DNA of 64,000 nucleotides from Thermotoga sp. Ku-13t. Lineage in GTDB: Bacteria; Thermotogota; Thermotogae; Thermotogales; DSM-5069. Where the stretch lies: positions 62,001 through 126,000 of the forward strand of contig NZ_LNFY01000010.1 in assembly GCF_011057685.1 (NCBI RefSeq), read 5' to 3'. The notes below the pieces were generated by a model, which was not told where the DNA came from, did no database searches, and worked only from the letters and a program-made list of their open reading frames with translations. The position numbers and the translations under genes are program-made. Of the stretch, positions 26,909 to 33,960 are shown one piece after another (positions within the stretch are counted from its first letter, which is position 1; every line of letters starts with the position of its first letter).

Positions 26909-27644
26909 AAGGCTTCCTCTCCCAGATGAATGTGAACAGACCTTCCAGGATCAATCCAAAGATGACGGCCACGAACGTGTAGGAAAATACCTCGACCGTA
27001 TTGACGTAGAACTTGGCCTGCATGATCTGCACTCCGAGTCCCGTCTCACCTATGAGGTATTCTGCCACGATCGCCACCTTCCACATGTTACCGATGCTCA
27101 ACTTTAGAGAAGAAAGCAAGAACGGCCACACGGAACCCATGTAGATGACCACGAACACTTTCATTTTCGGCACGGTGTATATCCTGGCCATCTCCAGAAG
27201 TTTCTTGTCTACGATCCTTACACCTTCGCAGACGTTGAACGTCACGATGGGAAGAAGTGAGATGAAGACTATGAAAACCACGCCACGCCATCCTATACCC
27301 CAGGCGAGTATCACGGTTGAAAGCCACGAAACGATCGGGACGGATCTGATCACCATGTTCAGCGGCTGAAACAGAAGATAGATCTTGTCAGATACACCCA
27401 TGAGAAATCCGAGTGCTGTGCCCGTGACGAGGGCCAGACCCATACCGAAGAAAGCCCTGAGGAAAGTTAGGCCGACGGGTCTGAACAATTTGCCCTCGAT
27501 GAAAAATCGATAAGATTGGACCAGCACTTTCACTGGTCCTGGAAAAATGAGATCAGACGAAACAAGCTTTGATACAACGAACCAGACGCAGAAGAGAATG
27601 GCTACTCCCAGCAGGAAGAATTTAAAACGTGAAGAACTTCTCAT
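26892..27644 (-). CDS. ABC importer permease (SsuC/TauC type)
   Basis: 250 residues with six hydrophobic segments. The EAA loop region is near residues 150-180 (VRIVDKKLLEMARIYTVPKMKV). It belongs to the binding-protein-dependent importer permeases of the nitrate/sulfonate/taurine group. It overlaps the binding-protein gene by 23 bases and the ATPase gene by 17 bases, so the three are one operon. Confidence 0.9.
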   Translation of the reverse strand: MRSSSRFKFFLLGVAILFCVWFVVSKLVSSDLIFPGPVKVLVQSYRFFIEGKLFRPVGLTFLRAFFGMGLALVTGTALGFLMGVSDKIYLLFQPLNMVIRSVPIVSWLSTVILAWGIGWRGVVFIVFISLLPIVTFNVCEGVRIVDKKLLEMARIYTVPKMKVFVVIYMGSVWPFLLSSLKLSIGNMWKVAIVAEYLIGETGLGVQIMQAKFYVNTVEVFSYTFVAVIFGLILEGLFTFIWERKPFEVHS

Positions 27645-28536
27645 CTGGCAATACGGGCATTGCGTCGGGATCCACCCGCTGTGTGACGGTCAGATAGCGT
27701 ATCACTTCATCCATCACTTCGTTCGCTGGCGTGTACTGATACAAGGTTCTTGTGAGGGATTCTTCGATGATCTCGGCCGGCATACCACCGAGATAACTTA
27801 CAGACAGCTGCGCCGTTTCACGCTTGTTCTCCATGGAGTATCTGAGAGAATTCTCTATCGCTTTCAAAGCAGCTCGAAACGTTCCTTCGTCCAGATTTTT
27901 CACCACGAACACACCAGTTATAGGTATTCTGGCAGGAAGGTTGGTGTACTTCGACCAGAGCATCTGTAGATCCTGTGCGATGCGCGCCTGTGCCCGTTTC
28001 ATTGCCAGCGTAGCGTAAGGTTCGGGAAGCACGGCGATTCTGACCTTTCCAGCGCTCATGAGCGAAACTATTTCGGCGGGAGCGGCGTATCTGATTTTGA
28101 CATCGATGTCTGGTTTCAGCCCCGCCTGTTCGAGACAGTACCTGATCAGCACATCGCCCGTCTGTCCTTTGCCTTGAGGGGTGTAAACTTCCTGACCGGA
28201 CAGCATTTTCAAATCTGTGAGATCGAAATCTTTCGTAACGATGTAGAAACCGCTCCAGAGAGTCACCGCGGCGAGTCTCACATCTATTCCCTTAGCGTAC
28301 AGGGAAGCTCCGATCGATACGGGCAGAACGATCAGATCGACATTTTTCGACGCGATCTGTGAGCTCACTTGATCGAGCGTTCTCCAGAAATCGATCTTGA
28401 GTTCCACATCACTGTCCACCCTTTTCTCGAGCAATCCGACGAAAGCAACCACCGTGGGACCGACGGGTATGAGCACATTCACCGCCATACTAACGCAGAC
28501 TGCCAGCAGGAATAGAAGAGAAAGGTACTTTTTCAT
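27622..28536 (-). CDS. ABC importer substrate-binding protein (NMT1/SsuA-like)
   Basis: 304 residues with an N-terminal signal (MKKYLSLLFLLAVCVSMAV). It has the type II binding fold of the NMT1/ThiY/SsuA group (YTPQGKGQTGDVL near 114-126, RIAVLPEPYATLA near 171-183). The substrate is unknown; no neighbouring gene of thiamine, sulfonate or nitrate metabolism helps. The ATG follows AAGGGGTGA. A strong terminator ends 1-2 bases before this ribosome site, so expression needs read-through from hydA or an undetected promoter. Confidence 0.85.
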   Translation of the reverse strand: MKKYLSLLFLLAVCVSMAVNVLIPVGPTVVAFVGLLEKRVDSDVELKIDFWRTLDQVSSQIASKNVDLIVLPVSIGASLYAKGIDVRLAAVTLWSGFYIVTKDFDLTDLKMLSGQEVYTPQGKGQTGDVLIRYCLEQAGLKPDIDVKIRYAAPAEIVSLMSAGKVRIAVLPEPYATLAMKRAQARIAQDLQMLWSKYTNLPARIPITGVFVVKNLDEGTFRAALKAIENSLRYSMENKRETAQLSVSYLGGMPAEIIEESLTRTLYQYTPANEVMDEVIRYLTVTQRVDPDAMPVLPDEKFFTF

Positions 28537-28550
28537 GATTTCACCCCTTC

Positions 28551-28580
28551 AAAAAGAGGCGAGGTTTGCTCCTCGCCTCT
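28551..28580 (-). terminator. intrinsic terminator between hydA and the ABC operon
   Basis: A perfect 10-bp stem (AGAGGCGAGG / CCTCGCCTCT) with a 6-base loop is followed on the minus strand by TTTTT. The T-run ends directly before the AAGGGGTGA ribosome site of the binding-protein gene. On the plus strand the T-run is only three bases, so it is oriented to end hydA transcripts. Confidence 0.9.
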
Positions 28581-28602
28581 TTCATTCCTGACCATTTTCC
28601 TG

Positions 28603-30348
28603 TCAAATCTGGGCGGCTTGCGATACCTTCTTTCTGGATCTATCGACGTAGGTTGTGTGGAGCAATTCGTGCGAAACGTGGCTGAGAGGATGTTCGAAGA
28701 ATTCTTCGTAGAGCTTCTTTATTGACGGGTTCTCGTGTGATTTTCTCAACACGCTTCTTTCATCGATCGTGTAAATGGCTTCCATGCGTTTGGTCAACAC
28801 GTCTTTGTCCAAACTCTTAGGCTGGCCTCCGCCACCGATGCATCCACCTGGACAAGCCATGATCTCGACGAAGTCGTAGTAGACTTCTCCTCTCGTTATC
28901 TTGTCGAGCAATTTTCTGACGTTCGCTCCACCGTGGGCAACAGCCACTCTGAGCTGCTTACCATCGAAGTCGATCGTTGCTTCTCTTATACCCTCCAGAC
29001 CACGCACGCTGGTGAACTCTATTCTGGGTAGCGGTTTACCCAATCCGAGCTCGTACGCCGTTCTGAGGGCAGCCTCCATCACACCACCGGTGACACCGAA
29101 TATGGCCGCAGCACCTGTGGATTCACCGAGGGGATCGTCGTAGCTTTCCTCTGGCAAGGAAGCGTACGGGATCTTTTTCATCTTTATCAGTCTTCCAAGT
29201 TCGCGCGTCGTCAAGACAACGTCCACTGCCGGCACGCCGTTGACCATATGCTGTGGCCTTGTGATGTCATCTTTCTTCGCGGTGCACGGCATTATGGATA
29301 CGACGAAGATCTTTTCAGGTGGTACGTTTATCTTCTTGGCGAAATAAGACTTGATAACGGCACCGAGCATCTGGTGTGGTGACTTTGCACTCGAGAGGTT
29401 CTTCAAAAACTGTGGGTACAGCTTTTCAGCCAGATTGACCCACGCTGGGCAGCACGAAGTGAACATGGGGAACGGTCCGCCTTTTTTGAGCCTTTCGAGG
29501 AATTCCGAACCTTCTTCCATGATGGTCAAATCTGCCGCGAAGTTCGTATCGAACACGTAATCGAAACCGAGTCGCCTCAGTGCTGCGACCATTTTTCCGG
29601 TTGAAATGCTGCCCGCTTCTAATCCAAATTCTTCACCCAGTGCCACGCGTGTTGCAGGAGCCGTCTGAACCACGAGGACTTTGTCGTGTTTTTCAAGTTC
29701 TTCGAGTACTCTTCTTATATTCATATTTTCTGTGATGGCTCCAACGGGACAGAACGCGGAGCACTGACCGCAACTTATGCAATCCGTTTCGTAAAGTGGC
29801 ATCTCGAAAGCTGTTTGGGGTAGTGTTTCGTAACCTCTATCGACCATCGAGTAGATGTCCATTCCCTGAAGCTCCGAGCATGCTCTGACGCATCTACCGC
29901 AAACGATACATTTCTCCAGGTCCCTCACAACGGCTGGTGAGCTCAGATCCTTTGGAACGGCTCTAACCTCGCTTGGAAAGATGTCCTGAACGTTGTAAAG
30001 GTAGATCAGGTCTTGAAACTCACATCTGCCGTTCACATCGCACGTCATACAGTCTTTTGGATGGCGGGACAACAACAACGCGAGGTTGAACTTTACGGCG
30101 TTCGTCACACGTGAGGTGTTCGTTCTGACCTTCATTCCATCCTGAACCTTTGTCACGCAAGCCGGTTGCAGGTTCCTGGCACCTTCGACTTCTATCACAC
30201 ACACCCTGCAGGCTCCGGTTGGTTCGAGGCGCGGATGGTTGCACAGCGTTGGGACGTACACACCAACTCGATTGCACGCTTCGAGGACCGTTATGTCCGC
30301 CGGTACTTCGTAGCTTTTTCCGTTGATTTCGATCCTTATACCGGCCAC
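28603..30348 (-). CDS. hydA: [FeFe]-hydrogenase catalytic subunit (HydA/HndD-like)
   Basis: 581 residues. An N-terminal [2Fe-2S] domain (CNHPRLEPTGACRVC region), a His-ligated 4Fe-4S motif (HPKDCMTCDVNGRC) and two 4Fe-4S motifs (CIVCGRCVRAC, CISCGQCSAFC) precede the H-cluster domain. All three H-cluster motifs are intact: TSCCPAW, MPCTAKK and MACPGGCIGGGGQP. It produces or uses H2. Its partner subunits (NADH-binding, Trx-like) are not adjacent, so it differs from a full HydABC operon. The GTG at 30348, 6 bases after GGAGGG, is preferred over the TTG at 30354. Confidence 0.95.
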   Translation of the reverse strand: MAGIRIEINGKSYEVPADITVLEACNRVGVYVPTLCNHPRLEPTGACRVCVIEVEGARNLQPACVTKVQDGMKVRTNTSRVTNAVKFNLALLLSRHPKDCMTCDVNGRCEFQDLIYLYNVQDIFPSEVRAVPKDLSSPAVVRDLEKCIVCGRCVRACSELQGMDIYSMVDRGYETLPQTAFEMPLYETDCISCGQCSAFCPVGAITENMNIRRVLEELEKHDKVLVVQTAPATRVALGEEFGLEAGSISTGKMVAALRRLGFDYVFDTNFAADLTIMEEGSEFLERLKKGGPFPMFTSCCPAWVNLAEKLYPQFLKNLSSAKSPHQMLGAVIKSYFAKKINVPPEKIFVVSIMPCTAKKDDITRPQHMVNGVPAVDVVLTTRELGRLIKMKKIPYASLPEESYDDPLGESTGAAAIFGVTGGVMEAALRTAYELGLGKPLPRIEFTSVRGLEGIREATIDFDGKQLRVAVAHGGANVRKLLDKITRGEVYYDFVEIMACPGGCIGGGGQPKSLDKDVLTKRMEAIYTIDERSVLRKSHENPSIKKLYEEFFEHPLSHVSHELLHTTYVDRSRKKVSQAAQI

Positions 30349-30390
30349 CGTCAACCCTCCCCTTCTGTGGAGTGAATACCTTCCAAGTTC

Positions 30391-30399
30391 ATTTTATCA
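30391..30399 (-). promoter_or_regulatory. extended -10 promoter of hydA
   Basis: TGATAAAAT on the minus strand matches TGn plus TAAAAT, about 43 bases before the hydA start, in the gap after rplT. No good -35 is visible. Confidence 0.5.
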
Positions 30400-30406
30400 C
30401 AAAGGT

Positions 30407-30772
30407 TCAAGCGGTGACCTTCTTCAAATGTTGCTTGGCGAGTTCGACGTAGGATTCGAATGCTGCCGGATCGTTAACAGCCAGTTCAGAGAGCATTTTT
30501 CTGTTGATGCTAACGTTCGCCAGCCTCAATCCGTGGATCAGTTCGCTGTATTTCAGTCCATACTTTCTCGCGGCGATGTTTATTCTCGTGATCCAGACCC
30601 TCCTGAAATCCCTCTTCTTTATCTTCCTACCAGCGAAAGAATACCATTTCGCTCTGACGTAGTGCTGTTTCGCCAGCTTGTATCTTCTGCTGATGGCACC
30701 TCTGAAACCCTTGACGGCCTTCAGGATTTTCCTTCTTTTCTTCTTGGCATGTACCGCTCTCTTGACTCTCAT
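30407..30772 (-). CDS. rplT: 50S ribosomal protein L20
   Basis: 121 residues, very basic N-terminal half (MRVKRAVHAKKKRRKILK...GFRGAISRRYKLAKQHYVRA) and a C-terminal globular part with the GLKYSELIHGL motif. It is an assembly protein that binds 23S rRNA early. It starts 7 bases after GGAGG and is the last gene of infC-rpmI-rplT. In other bacteria L20 also represses this operon. Confidence 0.97.
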   Translation of the reverse strand: MRVKRAVHAKKKRRKILKAVKGFRGAISRRYKLAKQHYVRAKWYSFAGRKIKKRDFRRVWITRINIAARKYGLKYSELIHGLRLANVSINRKMLSELAVNDPAAFESYVELAKQHLKKVTA

Positions 30773-30788
30773 GGTTCAACCTCCTCTC

Positions 30789-30989
30789 TCAGACACCGAG
30801 CAGTCTTTTGATTCGCTTGGCATCACCTTTGTGCAGGACGTCTTTCTTCCTCAGTTCACGCAGAGTGGACCTTCTCCTTTTTCCTGTGGTGTGCCTCGTT
30901 CTCGCGTGGTTGAAAAGGATCTTCCCATTCTTTGTGACACGAAACCTCTTTGCAGCAGTCTTGCTGGTTTTCATTTTGTTCTTGGCCAT
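30789..30989 (-). CDS. rpmI: 50S ribosomal protein L35
   Basis: 66 residues starting MAKNKMKTSKTAAKRFRVT, the L35 signature, and ending RIKRLLGV. The ATG sits 8 bases after AAGGAGG; the open frame upstream is non-coding. Located between infC and rplT, as in nearly all bacteria. Confidence 0.97.
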   Translation of the reverse strand: MAKNKMKTSKTAAKRFRVTKNGKILFNHARTRHTTGKRRRSTLRELRKKDVLHKGDAKRIKRLLGV

Positions 30990-31003
30990 AACTTCAACCT
31001 CCT

Positions 31004-31525
31004 TCACCCTTCCTTAGGCTTGATCTGCATCCACATGTCTCTACCTTCGAGCTTGGGTTCCACTTCGACAACACCTATGTCGCTGATGTCCTGAGCGATT
31101 CTCTTCAGGATCTCCTCACCTTTCTCCGTAAAAGCGATCTCCCTACCCCGGAACATCACGGTCACCTTGACCTTGTTGCCCTCTTCGAGGAACCGTCTGA
31201 TGTGCTTGAGCTTGGTCAAATAATCATGTTCATCGATCTTGACTCTGAATTTCATCTGCTTGATTTCCTGAACCTTTTGCTTTTTCTTGGCTTCCTTCTG
31301 TTTCTTCGCAAGCTGATACATGTACTTGCCGAAATCCATGATCTTCGCAACGGGTGGATCGCTGTTGGGAGAAACCAGTACTAAGTCGAGCCCTTCTCTC
31401 CTCGCGAGTTCCAAAGCTTTGTAGGTTGGCATGATGCCTAACTGCTTTCCGTCCTGTCCGACTACCCTGACCTTTGGCACTCTTATTTGTTCGTTCTTCA
31501 GGAAAGTCTGTTCTTTTTCGATAAT
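31004..31525 (-). CDS. infC: translation initiation factor IF-3 with an ATT or ATC start
   Basis: About 173 residues. The N-domain starts FLKNEQIRVPKVRVV...LGIM, and the C-domain carries DFGKYMYQLAKKQKEAKKKQK and the CTD ending IKPKEG. The nearest ATG, GTG or TTG in frame is a TTG (31555) that lies inside the terminator hairpin and has no ribosome site. AAGGAGG (31537-31531) instead points to ATT (31525, 5 bases) or ATC (31522, 8 bases). A rare start (AUU) is the known signature of infC in E. coli, where IF-3 represses its own non-AUG start. I cannot tell ATT from ATC. Confidence 0.92.
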   Translation of the reverse strand: MIEKEQTFLKNEQIRVPKVRVVGQDGKQLGIMPTYKALELARREGLDLVLVSPNSDPPVAKIMDFGKYMYQLAKKQKEAKKKQKVQEIKQMKFRVKIDEHDYLTKLKHIRRFLEEGNKVKVTVMFRGREIAFTEKGEEILKRIAQDISDIGVVEVEPKLEGRDMWMQIKPKEG

Positions 31526-31541
31526 CTCTACCTCCTTAAAC

Positions 31542-31563
31542 AAAAAGGCGGGCAAAGCCCGCC
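31542..31563 (-). terminator. terminator or attenuator in front of infC
   Basis: GGCGGGC pairs perfectly with GCCCGCC around a 3-base loop, followed by TTTTT on the minus strand. It sits between the tRNA genes and infC. The T-run ends 4 bases before the infC Shine-Dalgarno. It can end the tRNA transcript, control infC-rpmI-rplT by attenuation, or both. Confidence 0.85.
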
Positions 31564-31593
31564 TCCCTGATTTCTTTCAGGTACCGCTCTGAA

Positions 31594-31632
31594 CCCCTTC
31601 GACCGAGTCTCGGGGTGGGAAGCAAGGCTTCC
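31594..31632 (-). promoter_or_regulatory. structured leader upstream of infC
   Basis: Two further hairpins precede the terminator: GGAAGC / GCTTCC with a 3-base loop (31618-31632) and a CCCC/GGGG-bounded hairpin (31594-31615) with an inner CCGA/TCGG. Together with 31542-31563 this makes a three-hairpin leader. No promoter -10 is seen between tRNA-Lys and infC, so the leader is probably read from the tRNA promoter. Attenuation by L20, as in Bacillus, is a possibility only. Confidence 0.5.
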
Positions 31633-31643
31633 GCTTCTACATC

Positions 31644-31719
31644 TGGTGGGCCGTGCAGGATTCGAACCTGCGACCCCCTGATTAAGAGTCAGGTGCTCTA
31701 CCTGCTGAGCTAACGGCCC
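31644..31719 (-). tRNA. tRNA-Lys (anticodon CTT)
   Basis: 76 bases with encoded CCA. The acceptor is GGGCCGT/ACGGCCC. The anticodon stem is CCTGA/TCAGG with loop CTCTTAA, anticodon CTT (reads AAG). The T-loop is TTCGAAT. It follows tRNA-Arg by 6 bases, so both are one precursor. Confidence 0.97.
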
Positions 31720-31725
31720 ACATTA

Positions 31726-31800
31726 TGGTGCCCCTGGGAGGAATCGAACCTCCATTTGCGGATTAGGAATCCGCCGTTCTATCCATTGAACTACAGGGGC
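31726..31800 (-). tRNA. tRNA-Arg (anticodon CCT)
   Basis: 75 bases with encoded CCA. The acceptor is GCCCCTG/CAGGGGC. The anticodon stem is GCGGA/TCCGC with loop TTCCTAA, anticodon CCT (reads AGG). The T-stem is GGAGG/CCTCC. It is first in the tRNA-Arg/tRNA-Lys unit. Confidence 0.97.
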
Positions 31801-31815
31801 TTTGTACCTTTAAGT

Positions 31816-31844
31816 ATCCTACCATGCACTCAGCGAAAAATCAA
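31816..31844 (-). promoter_or_regulatory. promoter of the tRNA-Arg/tRNA-Lys unit
   Basis: TTGATT (31844-31839), a 17-base spacer and TAGGAT (31821-31816) on the minus strand, 16 bases before the tRNA-Arg 5' end. It may also serve infC-rpmI-rplT through the leader. Confidence 0.7.
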
Positions 31845-31861
31845 GTGGTTAGAACTCGCTT

Positions 31862-32455
31862 CTAAGACTCCGTTTTTCCCATCAATCCGGACAGGATGAA
31901 CGATTCAATTGACTGTATAGCGGAACCCGACGATGCTGTAGCCACAAGAGCTTCGGTGATCAGTCTGGCTGTCGTCCGTGAGTCTAGCTCCGGGTTGATC
32001 AGTTCACTCTTTTTGCCTTCCTCTATGAGTTGCGCCACCCTGTTGAGAAAGGCATCGTAACGTCTTTTGAGCCTCTTCCAGACATCTCCTTCTCCAGATT
32101 CATCCATCACGCTTGCCCGTTCTTTCTCTATCACCTTCGATAGAACCTTCCTGCTCGTCACGAAATCTATGTATGCCCTCAGGAACATCTTGATTTTTCT
32201 AACGTAGTAGCTCTCGCCTTCGACTTCTCTGAAGATGTGGTTCTCGAGTTCTTCCATCGCCCTGTTCCAGACCTCTTCGAAGAGCACCTCTTTGCTGGGA
32301 AAATAGTAGTATATGAGGGCTTTTCGCACCCCGGCGCGCTGAGCGATCTCCTCCATGCTCACGCCATCGAAACCCTTTTCAGAGAAAGCAGCTTTCGCTG
32401 CTTCCAGAATTTTCTCTCTGGCGCCGGACAAGTTCTTCACTCTCCATTTTTTCAC
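31862..32455 (-). CDS. TetR family transcriptional regulator
   Basis: 197 residues. An N-terminal TetR HTH (ILEAAKAAFSEKGFDGVSMEEIAQRAGVRKALIYYYFPSKEVLFEEV, about 15-58) precedes an all-helical ligand domain. The GTG start shares GTGA with the stop of the radical SAM gene. Because it is the second gene of that operon, and the operon start carries a 20-bp palindrome, autoregulation is likely. The ligand is unknown. Confidence 0.9.
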   Translation of the reverse strand: MKKWRVKNLSGAREKILEAAKAAFSEKGFDGVSMEEIAQRAGVRKALIYYYFPSKEVLFEEVWNRAMEELENHIFREVEGESYYVRKIKMFLRAYIDFVTSRKVLSKVIEKERASVMDESGEGDVWKRLKRRYDAFLNRVAQLIEEGKKSELINPELDSRTTARLITEALVATASSGSAIQSIESFILSGLMGKTES

Positions 32456-33900
32456 TTCAGAGTTTTGTCAACGGCCAGGGCTTCTTCTCTGTTCATGTAG
32501 CGCTTCATTCTCGTCTCGTAGTTGTAGATTCCCCTGTTAACAGGGTAGCGATCGACGTAGCCATGTTCGTACCAGAGTTTATCGGCGTAGACTTTCCATT
32601 CTTCGGCGAGTTTGTCTATCTCCGGGGCCAGCTCTTCAACGACGCGCTCGGAACCTTCGTGCTGCGGGATCGCATTGAAGTGCTTGACCATTGCCCTGTA
32701 AACCTTCGGATTGTCGATGATCGGGCATGGTCTGAACAGGTTGTTGGAATACGGAACCATGCGCTTGTATGCTTCAAAGAACGGTGATTTGAGTATCTCT
32801 ATCAACGATTTTTCCCTTATGCTGTCCACAGCGTACTGCTGGAACACGCAGGGCTCAACGTAGCCTTTGGCATTCACGTGGAAGTACTTCGCACCGGCGG
32901 CGAGACAGCCGTGCGTCAGGAAACCGTGGTTCCAGAAGTCCGCAACGAAAGCGAACCTGCCACTGAGTCTGACCTCATCGGTTTTGAAGAACCTTTCGTA
33001 CCTTTGTTGCGGCGTTGGTACCAGGTCCATGGATGCGTTCATGCCGACGGGCATGTACTGGAAGACCCAGGCGTAGACTACCTGCTGTTCCTCGAGGAAC
33101 TGCCAGAATTCGTCCTTCATCAACGTATCATGGTTCATCCTCGTTGCCGTTATCGAGGCGCCGAATGGCACGCCATACCTTCTCAGCCTTTCCCATGCCT
33201 CGATCACGCTCTTGAAGACTCCTCTTCCCCTTCTCCAGTCCGTATCGAGTTCGAACCCTTCCACGGATATCGCGGGTGTGGCGTTGCCAAGCTCAGACAG
33301 TTTCTTGGCGACTTCTTCTGTTATGAGTGTGCCATTCGTGTAGATCAGGAAATAGTTGTCGTTGAACTCTTCAAGTATCTCCATCAGGTGTGGCCAGTAG
33401 AAAGGTTCGCCTCCGGTGATGACCCAGAAATACAGTCCGAGTTCGTTTCCTTCCCTTATGACTTTGCTCACTTCTTCTTTCGTGAGCTCGTACTTTCTTC
33501 CGTAGAGTCCCGCATAACAACCGACGCAGTTCAGGTTGCACGCGTAAGTTGGACTTATGACCCCGAGTTTTGGCAGAACGACTTTGTACTCGTGCATCTT
33601 CTGCTGTCTTATGGGTTCACCGAGCGCAAACTCGTTGATGATCAGGTTGTTGATGATCTTTTCAACACACTTGGGGCTCAAGCGTCTGAACACCTTGACC
33701 CAGCTGGTGATCATGGGGTGCTTGTCCTTAGCCATGAGCGCGAGTTTCTTCAGGCCACTCTTGGAAGGTTCCTTCGTCAGGGCGCTGAGGGTTGAAAACA
33801 ACCTGTACAGACCCTCTTCGTCCGTGTTGCGCAGCACAGAGGCGACGAGCTTTCCAGCCTGATGGTATATGAAACCCTTCACTCCTCCAACAGTTGCCAT
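32452..33900 (-). CDS. radical SAM protein of the TetR-associated CNLxCxGC family
   Basis: 482 residues. About 110 N-terminal residues of unknown helical domain precede the radical SAM core with CNLNCVGC at 121-128 (CxxxCxxC) and TGGEPF near 161-166. A later half has HGCLAAGAKYFHVNAKGYVEPC and RPCPIIDNP, a SPASM-like auxiliary-cluster region. This COG0535 type is common in anaerobes next to a TetR gene. I know no proven reaction. Links to lipid chemistry are discussed in the findings. The ATG follows AAAGGAGG by 7 bases, and a palindromic operator overlaps the region just before it. Confidence 0.85.
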   Translation of the reverse strand: MATVGGVKGFIYHQAGKLVASVLRNTDEEGLYRLFSTLSALTKEPSKSGLKKLALMAKDKHPMITSWVKVFRRLSPKCVEKIINNLIINEFALGEPIRQQKMHEYKVVLPKLGVISPTYACNLNCVGCYAGLYGRKYELTKEEVSKVIREGNELGLYFWVITGGEPFYWPHLMEILEEFNDNYFLIYTNGTLITEEVAKKLSELGNATPAISVEGFELDTDWRRGRGVFKSVIEAWERLRRYGVPFGASITATRMNHDTLMKDEFWQFLEEQQVVYAWVFQYMPVGMNASMDLVPTPQQRYERFFKTDEVRLSGRFAFVADFWNHGFLTHGCLAAGAKYFHVNAKGYVEPCVFQQYAVDSIREKSLIEILKSPFFEAYKRMVPYSNNLFRPCPIIDNPKVYRAMVKHFNAIPQHEGSERVVEELAPEIDKLAEEWKVYADKLWYEHGYVDRYPVNRGIYNYETRMKRYMNREEALAVDKTLK

Positions 33901-33912
33901 GTCGATACCTCC

Positions 33913-33932
33913 TTTACCGACCGGTCAGTAAA
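33913..33932. promoter_or_regulatory. palindromic TetR-type operator
   Basis: A 20-bp palindrome with arms TTTACC-GACC and GGTC-AGTAAA has one mismatched pair and a GACCGGTC core. It lies directly before the Shine-Dalgarno of the radical SAM gene, whose operon encodes a TetR regulator. The length and position fit a TetR-family site repressing its own operon. Binding is inferred. Confidence 0.75.
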
Positions 33933-33960
33933 ATGCTAGCCACGTTAATTTTCTTTTGCA

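Noticed and set aside
28584-28606. A perfect TTGACA across the hydA stop as a promoter for the ABC operon
   Set aside because: At 15-18 bases there is no fitting -10, and the start would fall inside the terminator hairpin.
32878-33795. 305-codon rightward frame opposite the radical SAM gene
   Set aside because: It mirrors the codon pattern of a clear coding gene on the other strand and has no start signal or family features.
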